From assembly GCF_040833985.1 (NCBI RefSeq), contig NZ_CP162139.1, forward strand, positions 1,112,501 through 1,176,500: a stretch of DNA of 64,000 nt. The letters are read 5' to 3'. Positions 16,846-25,724 of this stretch are shown here, piece after piece. The notes beneath the pieces are model-generated. The model was not told the DNA's origin. It saw only the letters and a list, made by a program, of their open reading frames with translations, and made no database searches. The stretch comes from Leptospira sp. WS4.C2. Lineage in GTDB: Bacteria; Spirochaetota; Leptospiria; Leptospirales; Leptospiraceae. Made by a program: the position numbers and the translations under genes. How positions within the stretch are numbered: position 1 is the first letter of the stretch; every line of letters begins with the position of its first letter.

Positions 16846-19460
16846 TTTGTTACCTTACTAAATACCATAAGAACATTATCAGATGGATCATTTTTTTGTG
16901 TTAAACGTGCGTCGTCAGAAACAAAACCTTGTTTGGATAATATCTCCACCCATTCAGCAATACTGCGAAATTTTTTAAACTCTGCCGTTTCAAATTCCCA
17001 AGTTTCTTTCAGACCTGCGTTAAAAATTGTATGTATCAATGACACAAAACGGAACATTTCTGGATCTTTTACGTCGTGATCTCGCAGTATAAATTTTCCA
17101 TTGTACTTTAAGACTCTATGAATTGAATCAATAAATGGAATTAATCGGTCCGGTGTTATGTGGTGTAACCCTATCAAACAAGTAACAACTTCAAAACTGT
17201 TTTCAGGAATATCTCGAGAAATCGGTTCATAATTTGAAAGAGGATAAAATTTTCCAATTTTAGCCAACCCTCCTCGCTCCATTATATCGGGGGGGCTATT
17301 CGTTGGAGGAAGTGAGTTGATTAAAGCGATAGGACCTGAGACTTTTACTGATTTTTTAAGTTCGCTGATATATCGGCCTGTTGATCCGATTTCAAGATAA
17401 CCATCAATTTTTTGCGGTTGGCCTAGTAATGTTAAAATTTGTGAAGTTAATTCCCGCTTCTGCTTAAACAAGGCAGGCAGAGAATAAGTCAGATCTCCTA
17501 AAAGAGGTTTAACTGATGATAAATTAGCAATGATTTTTTTATAAATCTCTTCATCCGTTGCACTTTCCATTGTCAGATCGTAAATCAGTTTGAAAAATTT
17601 ATCCTCTGGATATAGATGAAAGATTTCTTGGAGAAAACTATATACTTTATCACTCCAAAGTATGTCAGAAAGAACTATGCTAAAATTTGTTTTAGGCAAA
17701 ACTGTTTTTCGTTTTTCTGCAAAATAATTATCCCAAATCACATTTCTAAATTTAAAGGAAGGATCGATTTTTTTCTTTAAATCGAATAATTTCTGATAAT
17801 TAGGAAATGCTTTTTCAAATATATCTTTTGATGCGTGGGTTTGATAAGGTAAATAATAGGTTCCACCACAATTGATAGCAGCTTTCATTAACTCTCTAGT
17901 CCAAACAGCAACAGACAGTTTGTCACTTTCGTTTACTCTTTGTTTGTAATAGAGAACGAATGCAAAAGTTTCGCTTCGAGCCCAAGATAAATATGTTTCG
18001 GTATCTGCTTTCGCGTGTCGAACGGAGATATTCACCATGTTGACTTTATGCCTTGTTAATATATCTTTCATCTGATCGGAATAGAGATCAAATTTTTCAT
18101 AGGGAATAAAGTATTCTTGTAAAACATAGGTTGATTTTTCGCGAGCGGCGGGTTCAAGCTCTAAGACATCATACCCTGCCTCATAGTTTCTCCAATGTAC
18201 TTTTTTGAAAAAGAATAACAATGGATCGATAACATATTCTCTTCGCCATTTTCCCCAGGGAGATTCGGTGAAATCCCAGAAAAAATATCTATGAAATGGA
18301 TAGGATTCTCTGAGTGGCATAAACCTGGATTTAACAGTGGGTTTGTCGAGCGTAAATTCCCAATTGACTGCTCTAATATTTTTATATTTTGGCGGGTAAA
18401 TATCTGCATTATGAAAAATAACTTTTTTATCTTCTCTGACGGAATATTTAAAAAAGTGAAAATAGTTTTCCTTTTTCATTTTTTTGCTAATTTGTTTTAC
18501 TTTGATATTGTCATCTAACTCTAAATTAGCGCTAACAATTATGCCAATGGAATTGTAACCACCAATAGCTGCACAAAATAGGTCGTAGTTTTCATTTCGA
18601 CTAGCGGTGATTAATTGGCCATCAGCAAGTAGAAGTTTAATGGATCGGACTGATAAAACAACAGGACCTAACCCCATATATCTTCCATGACAATTCACAC
18701 TGAGTGCCCCTCCAATTGTAAAATTGGCGTAAGTTTGCATAATCTTTACGGAAAGATTATCTTTATCTATGTAATGTTGGATATCGCACCAGCGGATACC
18801 GGCTTCAACTTCTATCCATTTCTCAGAATGGTTGTAATCAATTATTTGGTTCAATCTTCGCATATCAATGTGTGTCGTGCCGGGGCTTGCAGTTTGGCCT
18901 CCCATGCTAAATCGTCCACCGCCAACAGAGATAGGGCCAGAGGTTGATTTCACAAATTCAACTAACTCATAGATCGTTTTCGGTCTAAATACAGAACTTA
19001 CTATTATCGGGTTTAGTCGTGTTACATCATTGATGATAACCTCACCCGATTTAAGATGAGGAATTTTTGATCCATCATCATTTTTGTAATAATCAATATC
19101 TTGGCCGGGAGCGGATCCGTATTGATTTTCGGTTGGGTTCCCTTTCTTTAAGGCAAGGAGATAGAAAATATATGTTGGTCCGAGGAGGGGCACAAAAAGG
19201 AAAAAAAGATTCTTTCCCGATTTCCCAATATCATGAAATCTTTTAGCGGATACCGCGCAAACACCCCATAACATTAGAGGATACACGATCCAGGTTCCAG
19301 TGAGCCCGAAAAAATAATTCAAAGATTGAAAGAATATATAGAAATTGGACCACATAAAAAGGGAAGCGATCCAATAGGTTGAGCGATTGATTCTTCCTTT
19401 ATAGTTTAATAATAAATAGGTGACTGGTAAAATCTGTTTGAATTGCAAAGCAGGCTCCAT
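16842..19460 (-). CDS. Three-module fusion: DUF805 membrane domain, FAD-linked oxidase, methyltransferase
   Basis: The 872-residue protein joins modules usually encoded separately. Residues 10-110 are a DUF805 domain with GRINRSTYW at its start and AKRFHDIGKSG near 75, plus three or four membrane helices. Residues 135-320 are a PCMH-type FAD-binding domain (PISVGGGRFSMGGQT near 178, FTIGGALSVNCHGRYMG near 255). Residues 320-610 are its substrate domain, ending in GGTYYLPYQTHAS and a KKIDPSFKFRN segment as in D-arabinono-lactone oxidase, DprE1 and DHCR24 relatives. Residues 680-872 are a class I SAM methyltransferase: motif I LEIGSTGRY near 690, FEVVTCLIGLHHI near 770, and HRVLKYNGKFILRDHD near 795. 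It is the first gene of an overlapping trio. The enzyme probably oxidises and methylates a membrane-bound or lipid-linked substrate; that is inference. Confidence 0.8.
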   Translation of the reverse strand: MEPALQFKQILPVTYLLLNYKGRINRSTYWIASLFMWSNFYIFFQSLNYFFGLTGTWIVYPLMLWGVCAVSAKRFHDIGKSGKNLFFLFVPLLGPTYIFYLLALKKGNPTENQYGSAPGQDIDYYKNDDGSKIPHLKSGEVIINDVTRLNPIIVSSVFRPKTIYELVEFVKSTSGPISVGGGRFSMGGQTASPGTTHIDMRRLNQIIDYNHSEKWIEVEAGIRWCDIQHYIDKDNLSVKIMQTYANFTIGGALSVNCHGRYMGLGPVVLSVRSIKLLLADGQLITASRNENYDLFCAAIGGYNSIGIIVSANLELDDNIKVKQISKKMKKENYFHFFKYSVREDKKVIFHNADIYPPKYKNIRAVNWEFTLDKPTVKSRFMPLRESYPFHRYFFWDFTESPWGKWRREYVIDPLLFFFKKVHWRNYEAGYDVLELEPAAREKSTYVLQEYFIPYEKFDLYSDQMKDILTRHKVNMVNISVRHAKADTETYLSWARSETFAFVLYYKQRVNESDKLSVAVWTRELMKAAINCGGTYYLPYQTHASKDIFEKAFPNYQKLFDLKKKIDPSFKFRNVIWDNYFAEKRKTVLPKTNFSIVLSDILWSDKVYSFLQEIFHLYPEDKFFKLIYDLTMESATDEEIYKKIIANLSSVKPLLGDLTYSLPALFKQKRELTSQILTLLGQPQKIDGYLEIGSTGRYISELKKSVKVSGPIALINSLPPTNSPPDIMERGGLAKIGKFYPLSNYEPISRDIPENSFEVVTCLIGLHHITPDRLIPFIDSIHRVLKYNGKFILRDHDVKDPEMFRFVSLIHTIFNAGLKETWEFETAEFKKFRSIAEWVEILSKQGFVSDDARLTQKNDPSDNVLMVFSKVTK

Positions 19461-20092
19461 TTAAAACATTTTAAAATAGTTCTAAGAAAATTTATTTCGG
19501 CAATCATAAATTGGAGCTTAAGTGGAAAACTGTGAATCTTTTTGAATCCGCTTAGGCCTACTTTTTACATCATTGTTTTCGTTTTCGATTGTTATGCGAC
19601 TATTTGTACATATATGAATATTCTTTAGTTTAATGCTTGTTTGTGTGCTAAAAAGAACTACGATTCAGCTTCGAGCTCGATGAACCCAAGTGCTCAGAAC
19701 CGTTCTTAAACTGTTAGAAAGAAATTGCAAAAGGGAGCCTATCGGCAGTGGTCCAGCGAAAACTGAAATGGGTTTTTTGAATGTTCTTGGCAATGTGACA
19801 TAATGTGGGTGTGAATCGACCAAGCCCCCACCCGAGTTAGGGTGGAGGGGAGTGGCTCGTGGGCAGGTCCGCTTTTCCCTATACCCTAATTTCTCAAAAC
19901 AAACAACGATCTTTCCAAAATTTACTTTTTTATTCCAAAAGTTTTCATGTTTTGACTATCTTACTATTCCCATTATGATAGATCTTAAAAATTCATACCA
20001 AATATGAATCCATTTTTTGGCTGGAGACTGTTCGATGAATGGGATGATATTTGTGTTAGAATGCAATTCAATTTTCAAGAAGGTGACGCTAC
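19461..20092. other. Intergenic stretch with interspersed repeat
   Basis: These 632 bases lie between divergent genes. They contain copy 2 of the 165-bp repeat (19770-19936). The AT-rich 19461-19700 part presumably holds the promoter of the fusion operon. I see no RNA gene or open frame of interest. Confidence 0.5.
19770..19936. repeat. Interspersed repeat of about 165 bp, copy 2
   Basis: This aligns to 8976-9142: GGGTTTTTTGAATG, ATGTGACATAAT, the identical 20-base core CCCGAGTTAGGGTGGAGGGG (19831-19850), GTGGCTCGTGGG, TTCCCTATA and a tail with AAACAA. Differences are mostly substitutions. The upstream TAACCATTGTTAA sequence next to copy 1 is absent here, so the two repeat types are separate units. 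Confidence 0.7.
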
Positions 20093-21724
20093 ATGTACTT
20101 TAATTTAATCAATCTTATCCCCTATAACAAGTGCATGCTTATCTTTACGCTTTCAATCTCTATAATCACCTCTTGTTTTTTTCCGGTTTATGCTGTGGAT
20201 ACTGAAACTTGGAATAAAGCCGATTCACTCTTAAAGAAGAAGGACTATCAAACTGCCTATCGTTTGAGTGAAACCATCATCCAAAATTCACCTAATGATA
20301 CTTTTGGATGGTGGCTCAAAATGCAATCGGCATCACAGCTGGCGCAGAACAAAGGGAAATGGCCAATGGAATGTGTAAATGCAGCTCGACATTTAGTGAC
20401 GCTTGAACGAACAAAAGAAGCAAGTCATATAACTTCTGCAATCTGGTGTTTAAGTCACGAAAATAACTATAAAGAAATTGTGTCTCTATCCGACAAGGTA
20501 ATACCTGCAGCACGGGCACCCATAGGCGATGGGAATTATGCGTTGTTAGTCAATTTACTTTCCACTTCTTATTTAAAGTTGGGCGATTTAAAAACTGCAC
20601 GAAAAATTCTAAAACAAGGTGTAGCAGATTTAATTGAGCAACCCTCCGTTTCTCAGACTGGTTATAATATGGCAGAATTATTCCAGGACGAATCCATGAC
20701 TCGATCTGAACGAGAAGAATGGCAAGAATTATTTACTAATATCATGTCCAAAAGTAATGAAAAGAACCAGTTGATCTCGAGTATCGCCTGGAATACTCTT
20801 CTTCTAACAGATATGTATGTTCAAGAAAATAAATACAATGATGCCTATCAGGCAATTTCTTTGTTATATCCTGACCATGATAAAAAAATACTTGCTCATT
20901 GGAATTTTTTGCGAGATCAGTTATACATTCGTTACTTGGGACTTAAGAAAAAAACAAACCGAATCAAAAAGGAACCAAAAAAACTTTTAAATATGGTATT
21001 TTTAGTAATTCCTAGAACTAGATTTGCAAAAGAATTACCTCCAAGTTTATCCAAATACGGATCTCTTAATGCAGATCTAGATGAAAAAGATTTAAAAACT
21101 TTGCTTACCAGTTTCGAATACTTTCGTGACTCTTTCGAAGATCTAACAGACGGGATTCGTTGGGAAATGAAACTCATCCGAACAGAATCGGAAATTCAAA
21201 CTACCAATTTCACAGACCAAAAGTTTCGTTATGTGATGCAACCCGAGATTAACTCAATTGTTCCAAACCTTTCGGAAGATATCACAAAGCAGATCATTGC
21301 TTCCGATGCCGTGGTCGTTGTCTGGCCTGGGACCAAACAACCCAATGGCGTTCTGATTACGAATGGAGGTGGGACCGAATGGAATTATGGAACAGATAGA
21401 GATCCACAAATCCGACTCACGATCCTATCTGATTCCAATAAAAACAAAAATGGTGGAAATCATGCGAATCATCCCATCTTCCTATACCATGAGATGTTTC
21501 ATGTATTAGAATGGGCATATCATAAGTTGAAATTTCCGAAAAACGACCACCCTTATATGAGAAGGAATGAATGGCCTAAAGATTACGAAGGTTCTACTGA
21601 ATGGGATTTTTACTCAGAAACATTCAATAAACGTATGATGAAAGATGATAGGTTCGAACGTTTATATTGGAAGGGAAGAACAGAAGGTTTTTACGGGATT
21701 CAAGAAAAAGAAAAGTTCAAGTGA
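20093..21724 (+). CDS. Exported TPR protein with HExxH metalloprotease-like motif
   Basis: The 543-residue product starts at an ATG seven bases after AAGGTG. An N-terminal hydrophobic run (about residues 15-34, ending FFPVYA) is a signal peptide with a long leading region. Residues 40-290 contain helical TPR-like repeats (KADSLLKKKDYQTAYRLSE, YALLVNLLSTSYLKLGDLKTA). The C-terminal part carries FLYHEMFHVLEW near residue 465, an HExxH zinc-binding motif, preceded by IVPNLSEDITKQII and followed by WDFYSETF, where a Glu could be the third ligand. This suggests a secreted zinc metallopeptidase-like domain carried on a protein-interaction scaffold; the family is not one I can name. The MBL lipoprotein gene follows after 49 bp and is probably co-transcribed. 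Confidence 0.65.
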   Translation: MYFNLINLIPYNKCMLIFTLSISIITSCFFPVYAVDTETWNKADSLLKKKDYQTAYRLSETIIQNSPNDTFGWWLKMQSASQLAQNKGKWPMECVNAARHLVTLERTKEASHITSAIWCLSHENNYKEIVSLSDKVIPAARAPIGDGNYALLVNLLSTSYLKLGDLKTARKILKQGVADLIEQPSVSQTGYNMAELFQDESMTRSEREEWQELFTNIMSKSNEKNQLISSIAWNTLLLTDMYVQENKYNDAYQAISLLYPDHDKKILAHWNFLRDQLYIRYLGLKKKTNRIKKEPKKLLNMVFLVIPRTRFAKELPPSLSKYGSLNADLDEKDLKTLLTSFEYFRDSFEDLTDGIRWEMKLIRTESEIQTTNFTDQKFRYVMQPEINSIVPNLSEDITKQIIASDAVVVVWPGTKQPNGVLITNGGGTEWNYGTDRDPQIRLTILSDSNKNKNGGNHANHPIFLYHEMFHVLEWAYHKLKFPKNDHPYMRRNEWPKDYEGSTEWDFYSETFNKRMMKDDRFERLYWKGRTEGFYGIQEKEKFK

Positions 21725-21773
21725 CGATTCGAATGGATTTGATCGATTTAGTTTTAGAGAAGGTGGTGGTTTG

Positions 21774-22718
21774 ATGTTTTTTAGGATGAAGTTTAGTGTA
21801 TTATTTATACTTTTTGTTTTCGGTCTTTTTTGTCAGGTAACTTCGCATAAAGTAACACCCTATGTTCCTAATCATACGAGTGAAATTATTTCCTTATCCC
21901 CGAAACCAAAAGATTGGGTCGAATTCCAAGCCATCAAAGTGGCGGATTGGGAAGCTTCCCTGGCTGGACTTTTAGATTTGGATGATCCCAAAGCCAAAGC
22001 TGCCGGTTTAAAGGATCGGTTAGAACCTATTTCAATTTATTTTTACCTCGTCAAACACCCAAAATACGGAAGTTTTCTAATTGATTCTGGAATGGGAGAA
22101 AATTTCCCTAAGGGTAAGGAAGGAAGTCGCGTCAGCTCTATCGTGGAATCGCAGATGCATTTTGATAAATTAAAAGTTTATGAAACGACCAAAGCCTATT
22201 TGTTCAAAAACAAAATAGATTTAAAGGGAGTTTTTTTCACTCATTTACATTTGGATCATACACTTGGTGCTTATGAAATTGATCGATCTATTCCTTTTTA
22301 TGTGGGGCCAGACGAGGTAACTAGCAAATATTTCATTAATCTATTTGTGCAAGGTTCCACCAATCGTTTATTAGGAGAAAATCCAAATTTAATCCAATTT
22401 GATTTTGGGAAAAATTCAAATGAAATTGCAATGTTTGATTTTTTTGGAGACCAGAGTTTTTACGTAATTTTTGTACCAGGACATACTCCAGGAAGTTTAG
22501 CCTTTTACATTCCGTCAAAAGAGGGTGGTCATTTGGTACTTGGAGATTCCTGTCACACCAGATGGGGATGGAATGAAGGGGTCACTCCTGGTTTTTTTAC
22601 AACGGATCGCAAACTCAATCGGAAAAGTTTGGATTTTTTAAAAGGATTTGCAGCAACTCATAAACTTAAGTTTGTATATCCGGGCCACCAAGAAAGAATT
22701 TCTAGTTCAGAAAAGTAA
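21774..22718 (+). CDS. MBL-fold hydrolase lipoprotein, lactonase-like
   Basis: I start the gene at the ATG at 21774, preceded by AAGGTGG and followed by a lipoprotein signal peptide (LFVFGLFC, Cys near residue 18); the frame is open further upstream but into the previous gene. The 314-residue protein has the metallo-beta-lactamase metal ligands: HLHLDH near 158, GHTPGS near 240, the bridging Asp in LGDSCH near 258 and GHQE near 307. The spacing and the early LIDSGMGENF segment fit the AHL-lactonase-like subgroup, but substrate cannot be decided. It would sit on the periplasmic or outer face as a lipoprotein. Confidence 0.78.
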   Translation: MFFRMKFSVLFILFVFGLFCQVTSHKVTPYVPNHTSEIISLSPKPKDWVEFQAIKVADWEASLAGLLDLDDPKAKAAGLKDRLEPISIYFYLVKHPKYGSFLIDSGMGENFPKGKEGSRVSSIVESQMHFDKLKVYETTKAYLFKNKIDLKGVFFTHLHLDHTLGAYEIDRSIPFYVGPDEVTSKYFINLFVQGSTNRLLGENPNLIQFDFGKNSNEIAMFDFFGDQSFYVIFVPGHTPGSLAFYIPSKEGGHLVLGDSCHTRWGWNEGVTPGFFTTDRKLNRKSLDFLKGFAATHKLKFVYPGHQERISSSEK

Positions 22719-22746
22719 TATGAGACTTACGTGATGCTTTGGTTTC

Positions 22747-24309
22747 TCATTGGAGTGTATCTCTTGAGAAACCTTGGCGCATTGTGTTTTCCGTATAGGT
22801 TTTTCCTTCCACAAAAAGATGTAAATAGTCTGGGCCACCAGCTTTGGCTCCAGTTCCTGATAGTTTTCCGCCACCAAACGGTTGTCTATTGACAACGGCA
22901 CCTGTGATCCCTCTGTTGATGTACAAATTTCCGACTTCTATTTCTAATTTCGCCTGCAACACATGTTTTGGATTTCGAGAGATGACACCACAAGTAAGTG
23001 CAAAGTCTGAGTCATTTGTATACTCGATTCCTTCCGCAAAACTAGAAATTTTTCTCATAGAAAGTAAAGGTCCAAAGATTTCAGAAGTCCACATAGAAGA
23101 ATGAATGGGTGGTTCATATAGACTTGGTGGAATATAAAATCCTGTATTGGGAACCAAAGTAGTTCTTCCGATTAAAAAACTCTCATTTTCCTTTTGCAAT
23201 TTCAAAAGCCGTAAATAACTTTCCTCATGGATCACAGGACCAATTCGATTTTCAAAATCTAAAGGGTTACCAATCAGTAAACCGTCCATGGCGGCAATTA
23301 ATCTTTCTTTCAATTTACCATAACAATCGTTATGTACGAAAAGACGGGAGAGTGCACTGCATTTTTGGCCTTGGAACCCAAAGGCAGAGGAAAGGATGGA
23401 TTGGATAGCAACGTCCAGGTCAGCATCTGCATCAACAATCATCGCATTTTTCCCACCTAACTCACAGATCACTTTTTTTATCATTCTTTGGCCGGGAGGA
23501 ACCAGGGATGTTTTCCTAAGTATGGAAAGGCCCACATCTCTGGAACCTGTAAAATTGATTACGGAAACCTCTGGGTGAGTCACAATGCTCTCTCCAATTT
23601 CGGAACCAAGGCCGGGTAAAAAATGAAAAACCTCTCTCGGCACACCCGCTTCCCAAAAACATTTTGTTATCTCGTAAGCGGTGGCAGAAGTTTCTTCTGC
23701 TGGTTTGGCAAGGACAATGTTGCCTGTTACAAGAGGGCCTGCACACATTCCGGTGAATATGGCCATAGGAAAATTCCAAGGGGAGATACTTCCTATAATT
23801 CCCTTTGGCTCGTAGTAGTATAAATTGTCTTCACCTAACAAATTGATACTTTTTGGGATAAGTTGATCGTTTGCAATCATTGCATAGTAACGGCAAAAGT
23901 CGACGGCTTCTGCAAATTCAATTTCTGCTTCCGTGATATGTTTGCCTGTTTCCCAAATACAAACAGAAATAATAAAATCTTTTTTTTTCACTAATCTTTC
24001 TGCGACTTTGATAAGTAGATTGGAACGATCTTTTTGGGGGAGATGTTTCCACTGGTTCTTATGTTTCTGGGAAATCTTGATCGCTTCCTCTAAGTCATTG
24101 GCTGTTGTAAGGGACACCTTCGAGACCACAAGTTCAGGTGACCATGGACTTTTATGGATCAATCGATTTGCCGAAAATTTCTCTGAATTACCGGAGGAAA
24201 TTGGAATTTCGAAAGGTAGCAAATTTTTAATAGAGTTTAGTACAGAATGAACGGTAGTCCTTTCTGTAATCATTGAAAAATCACGAATGGTCTCATTTTT
24301 AAACTCCAT
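22747..24309 (-). CDS. L-glutamate gamma-semialdehyde (1-pyrroline-5-carboxylate) dehydrogenase
   Basis: The 520-residue protein is a full aldehyde dehydrogenase of the P5C dehydrogenase group: GSISPWNFPMAIFTGM near residue 172, FTGSRDVG near 255, the general base in ICELGGKNAMIVD near 290 and the catalytic Cys in GFQGQKCSALSR near 322. It oxidises glutamate semialdehyde to glutamate using NAD+, the second step of proline breakdown. Its 5' end overlaps the proline dehydrogenase gene by 11 bp; together they are the split form of PutA. AAGGA lies eight bases before the ATG. Ornithine aminotransferase, which makes the same semialdehyde, is encoded divergently just beyond. Confidence 0.93.
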   Translation of the reverse strand: MEFKNETIRDFSMITERTTVHSVLNSIKNLLPFEIPISSGNSEKFSANRLIHKSPWSPELVVSKVSLTTANDLEEAIKISQKHKNQWKHLPQKDRSNLLIKVAERLVKKKDFIISVCIWETGKHITEAEIEFAEAVDFCRYYAMIANDQLIPKSINLLGEDNLYYYEPKGIIGSISPWNFPMAIFTGMCAGPLVTGNIVLAKPAEETSATAYEITKCFWEAGVPREVFHFLPGLGSEIGESIVTHPEVSVINFTGSRDVGLSILRKTSLVPPGQRMIKKVICELGGKNAMIVDADADLDVAIQSILSSAFGFQGQKCSALSRLFVHNDCYGKLKERLIAAMDGLLIGNPLDFENRIGPVIHEESYLRLLKLQKENESFLIGRTTLVPNTGFYIPPSLYEPPIHSSMWTSEIFGPLLSMRKISSFAEGIEYTNDSDFALTCGVISRNPKHVLQAKLEIEVGNLYINRGITGAVVNRQPFGGGKLSGTGAKAGGPDYLHLFVEGKTYTENTMRQGFSRDTLQ

Positions 24310-25618
24310 TGACAGTTTCCTTTTTGGGACTTGTGATCAAGGAATCTAAGTTTTTTCCAAGACTCATTTGATACAAAAAACCTTGGTTTGAGGTATTCTC
24401 TAATAATCTTCGAATTAAGTATGCCATTCCCGGTAGTAAGGATCCAATCGGAGAGTATTCTCTGATAATGATTCCCATAGATTCTAATCCAACCTTGTAT
24501 TTCCCGGCCATTCCATACAACATCTGAATTTCAAAATCAACAATAGATTGATGATTTGTATGATATAAGATAAACGCAAGCGAACGAAGATTATGTGTCC
24601 CGAAAGCAGGCCGAAGATAAGGACTAGATTCTAAAAGATATATAACATTCTCTTCGAATTTAATATCAGTTTCTCTTTTGGTATCAAAAACAGGGGAAAC
24701 CCAACCACGTTCTTCTGCTTTGATTCGCTCATATTCTAAGTAAGCTCCCTTCACAAGTCGAATGGTGATCGGCCCTCCCCGATCTTTTGCATACTCTCTC
24801 CAAACCGCTAATTCTTCTTTGGAAGATTTTAAATAGGATTGTACAACGATACCGAAATGAGGATATGATTTGAATTCCACTTCTAAAAACAGATCCATCG
24901 CAGCTCGTGTAATGATAGATTTGAGATCGTATTGTTCCATATCTAAATTGATTCCGATTCCTTTCTTCATTGCCAAATTTAAGATAGGGCGAAGTGCTTC
25001 TTTTAAGTAGTGCACACTCATCTCTTCTGCTTCTGGGTAGAGTCTTGTTTCGATCCCTGAACATTTGATTGAAATATTGGTTCGTAACTTTGAATCTATT
25101 TGGGGGGCTACATCAGGTAAAATTTCTAAGAGTTCAGAATATTTGCTAAGGTATTCTTTTGCTTCTTTAGGAGATAATGCTATTTCGCCTAATACGTCGT
25201 ATGTGCGAGGCCTTGTAGTCGTTCTCATTTGGTTTATGTTTTTTGGTGAATCAGTCAGAATAAAAAATTTTGCAAAAACTTTTACAATTTTTGCGATCAC
25301 AAAAGAAAGTGGGACGTTAAGGAATAAAAAATTGATAAAGAAGTGAATGAAAATTTTTAAAAAAGCCGGAATCTCTGTGTCTTCATCAAAAATATAAATT
25401 TTAAAGTAGGAGTAAATTTTTTTTGTTTCGAGTGAAGGGAGGACATCGATGAATTTAAAAATTTGTAATTTTAACTTGGGATAACGAAACCCAAAATGAA
25501 TTGTTTTTGAAGTAATGAAGAATACCAATCTTTGAAACAGAGACCCAGCATTTGCATCAATTTTTTTTGCAATACCAAGAATTTTCTCATCATCATATTG
25601 CATTCGTTTTGTAAACAT
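24299..25618 (-). CDS. Proline dehydrogenase with N-terminal extension
   Basis: The 439-residue flavoenzyme oxidises proline to P5C and passes electrons to quinone. The TIM-barrel signatures are all present: RLVKGAYLEYERIKAEERGW near 285, AFGTHN near 337, EIQMLYGM near 360, and YSPIGSLLPGMAYLIRRLLEN near 388, which carries the proline-binding Arg pair. Stand-alone proline dehydrogenases are often near 300 residues; here an N-terminal part of about 130 residues is added, with a hydrophobic stretch at about 85-118, which may help membrane contact. The gene is first in a two-gene operon with the P5C dehydrogenase (11-bp overlap). The ribosome site is weak. The 106-bp spacer to the divergent aminotransferase holds both promoters. 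Confidence 0.9.
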   Translation of the reverse strand: MFTKRMQYDDEKILGIAKKIDANAGSLFQRLVFFITSKTIHFGFRYPKLKLQIFKFIDVLPSLETKKIYSYFKIYIFDEDTEIPAFLKIFIHFFINFLFLNVPLSFVIAKIVKVFAKFFILTDSPKNINQMRTTTRPRTYDVLGEIALSPKEAKEYLSKYSELLEILPDVAPQIDSKLRTNISIKCSGIETRLYPEAEEMSVHYLKEALRPILNLAMKKGIGINLDMEQYDLKSIITRAAMDLFLEVEFKSYPHFGIVVQSYLKSSKEELAVWREYAKDRGGPITIRLVKGAYLEYERIKAEERGWVSPVFDTKRETDIKFEENVIYLLESSPYLRPAFGTHNLRSLAFILYHTNHQSIVDFEIQMLYGMAGKYKVGLESMGIIIREYSPIGSLLPGMAYLIRRLLENTSNQGFLYQMSLGKNLDSLITSPKKETVNGV

Positions 25619-25724
25619 AATGTAACAACCAAATTGGATCCTAAAAATCTATATTCTTTTAAAAAATGAGAATATAAGATATGAAAGGAGTTGTAAACAA
25701 TAACTTAGATGTTTTTATTTCCCA

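Noticed and set aside
21645..21773. N-terminal extension of the MBL lipoprotein frame.
   Set aside because: It lies in the end of the previous gene and would place the lipoprotein signal 60 residues inside.
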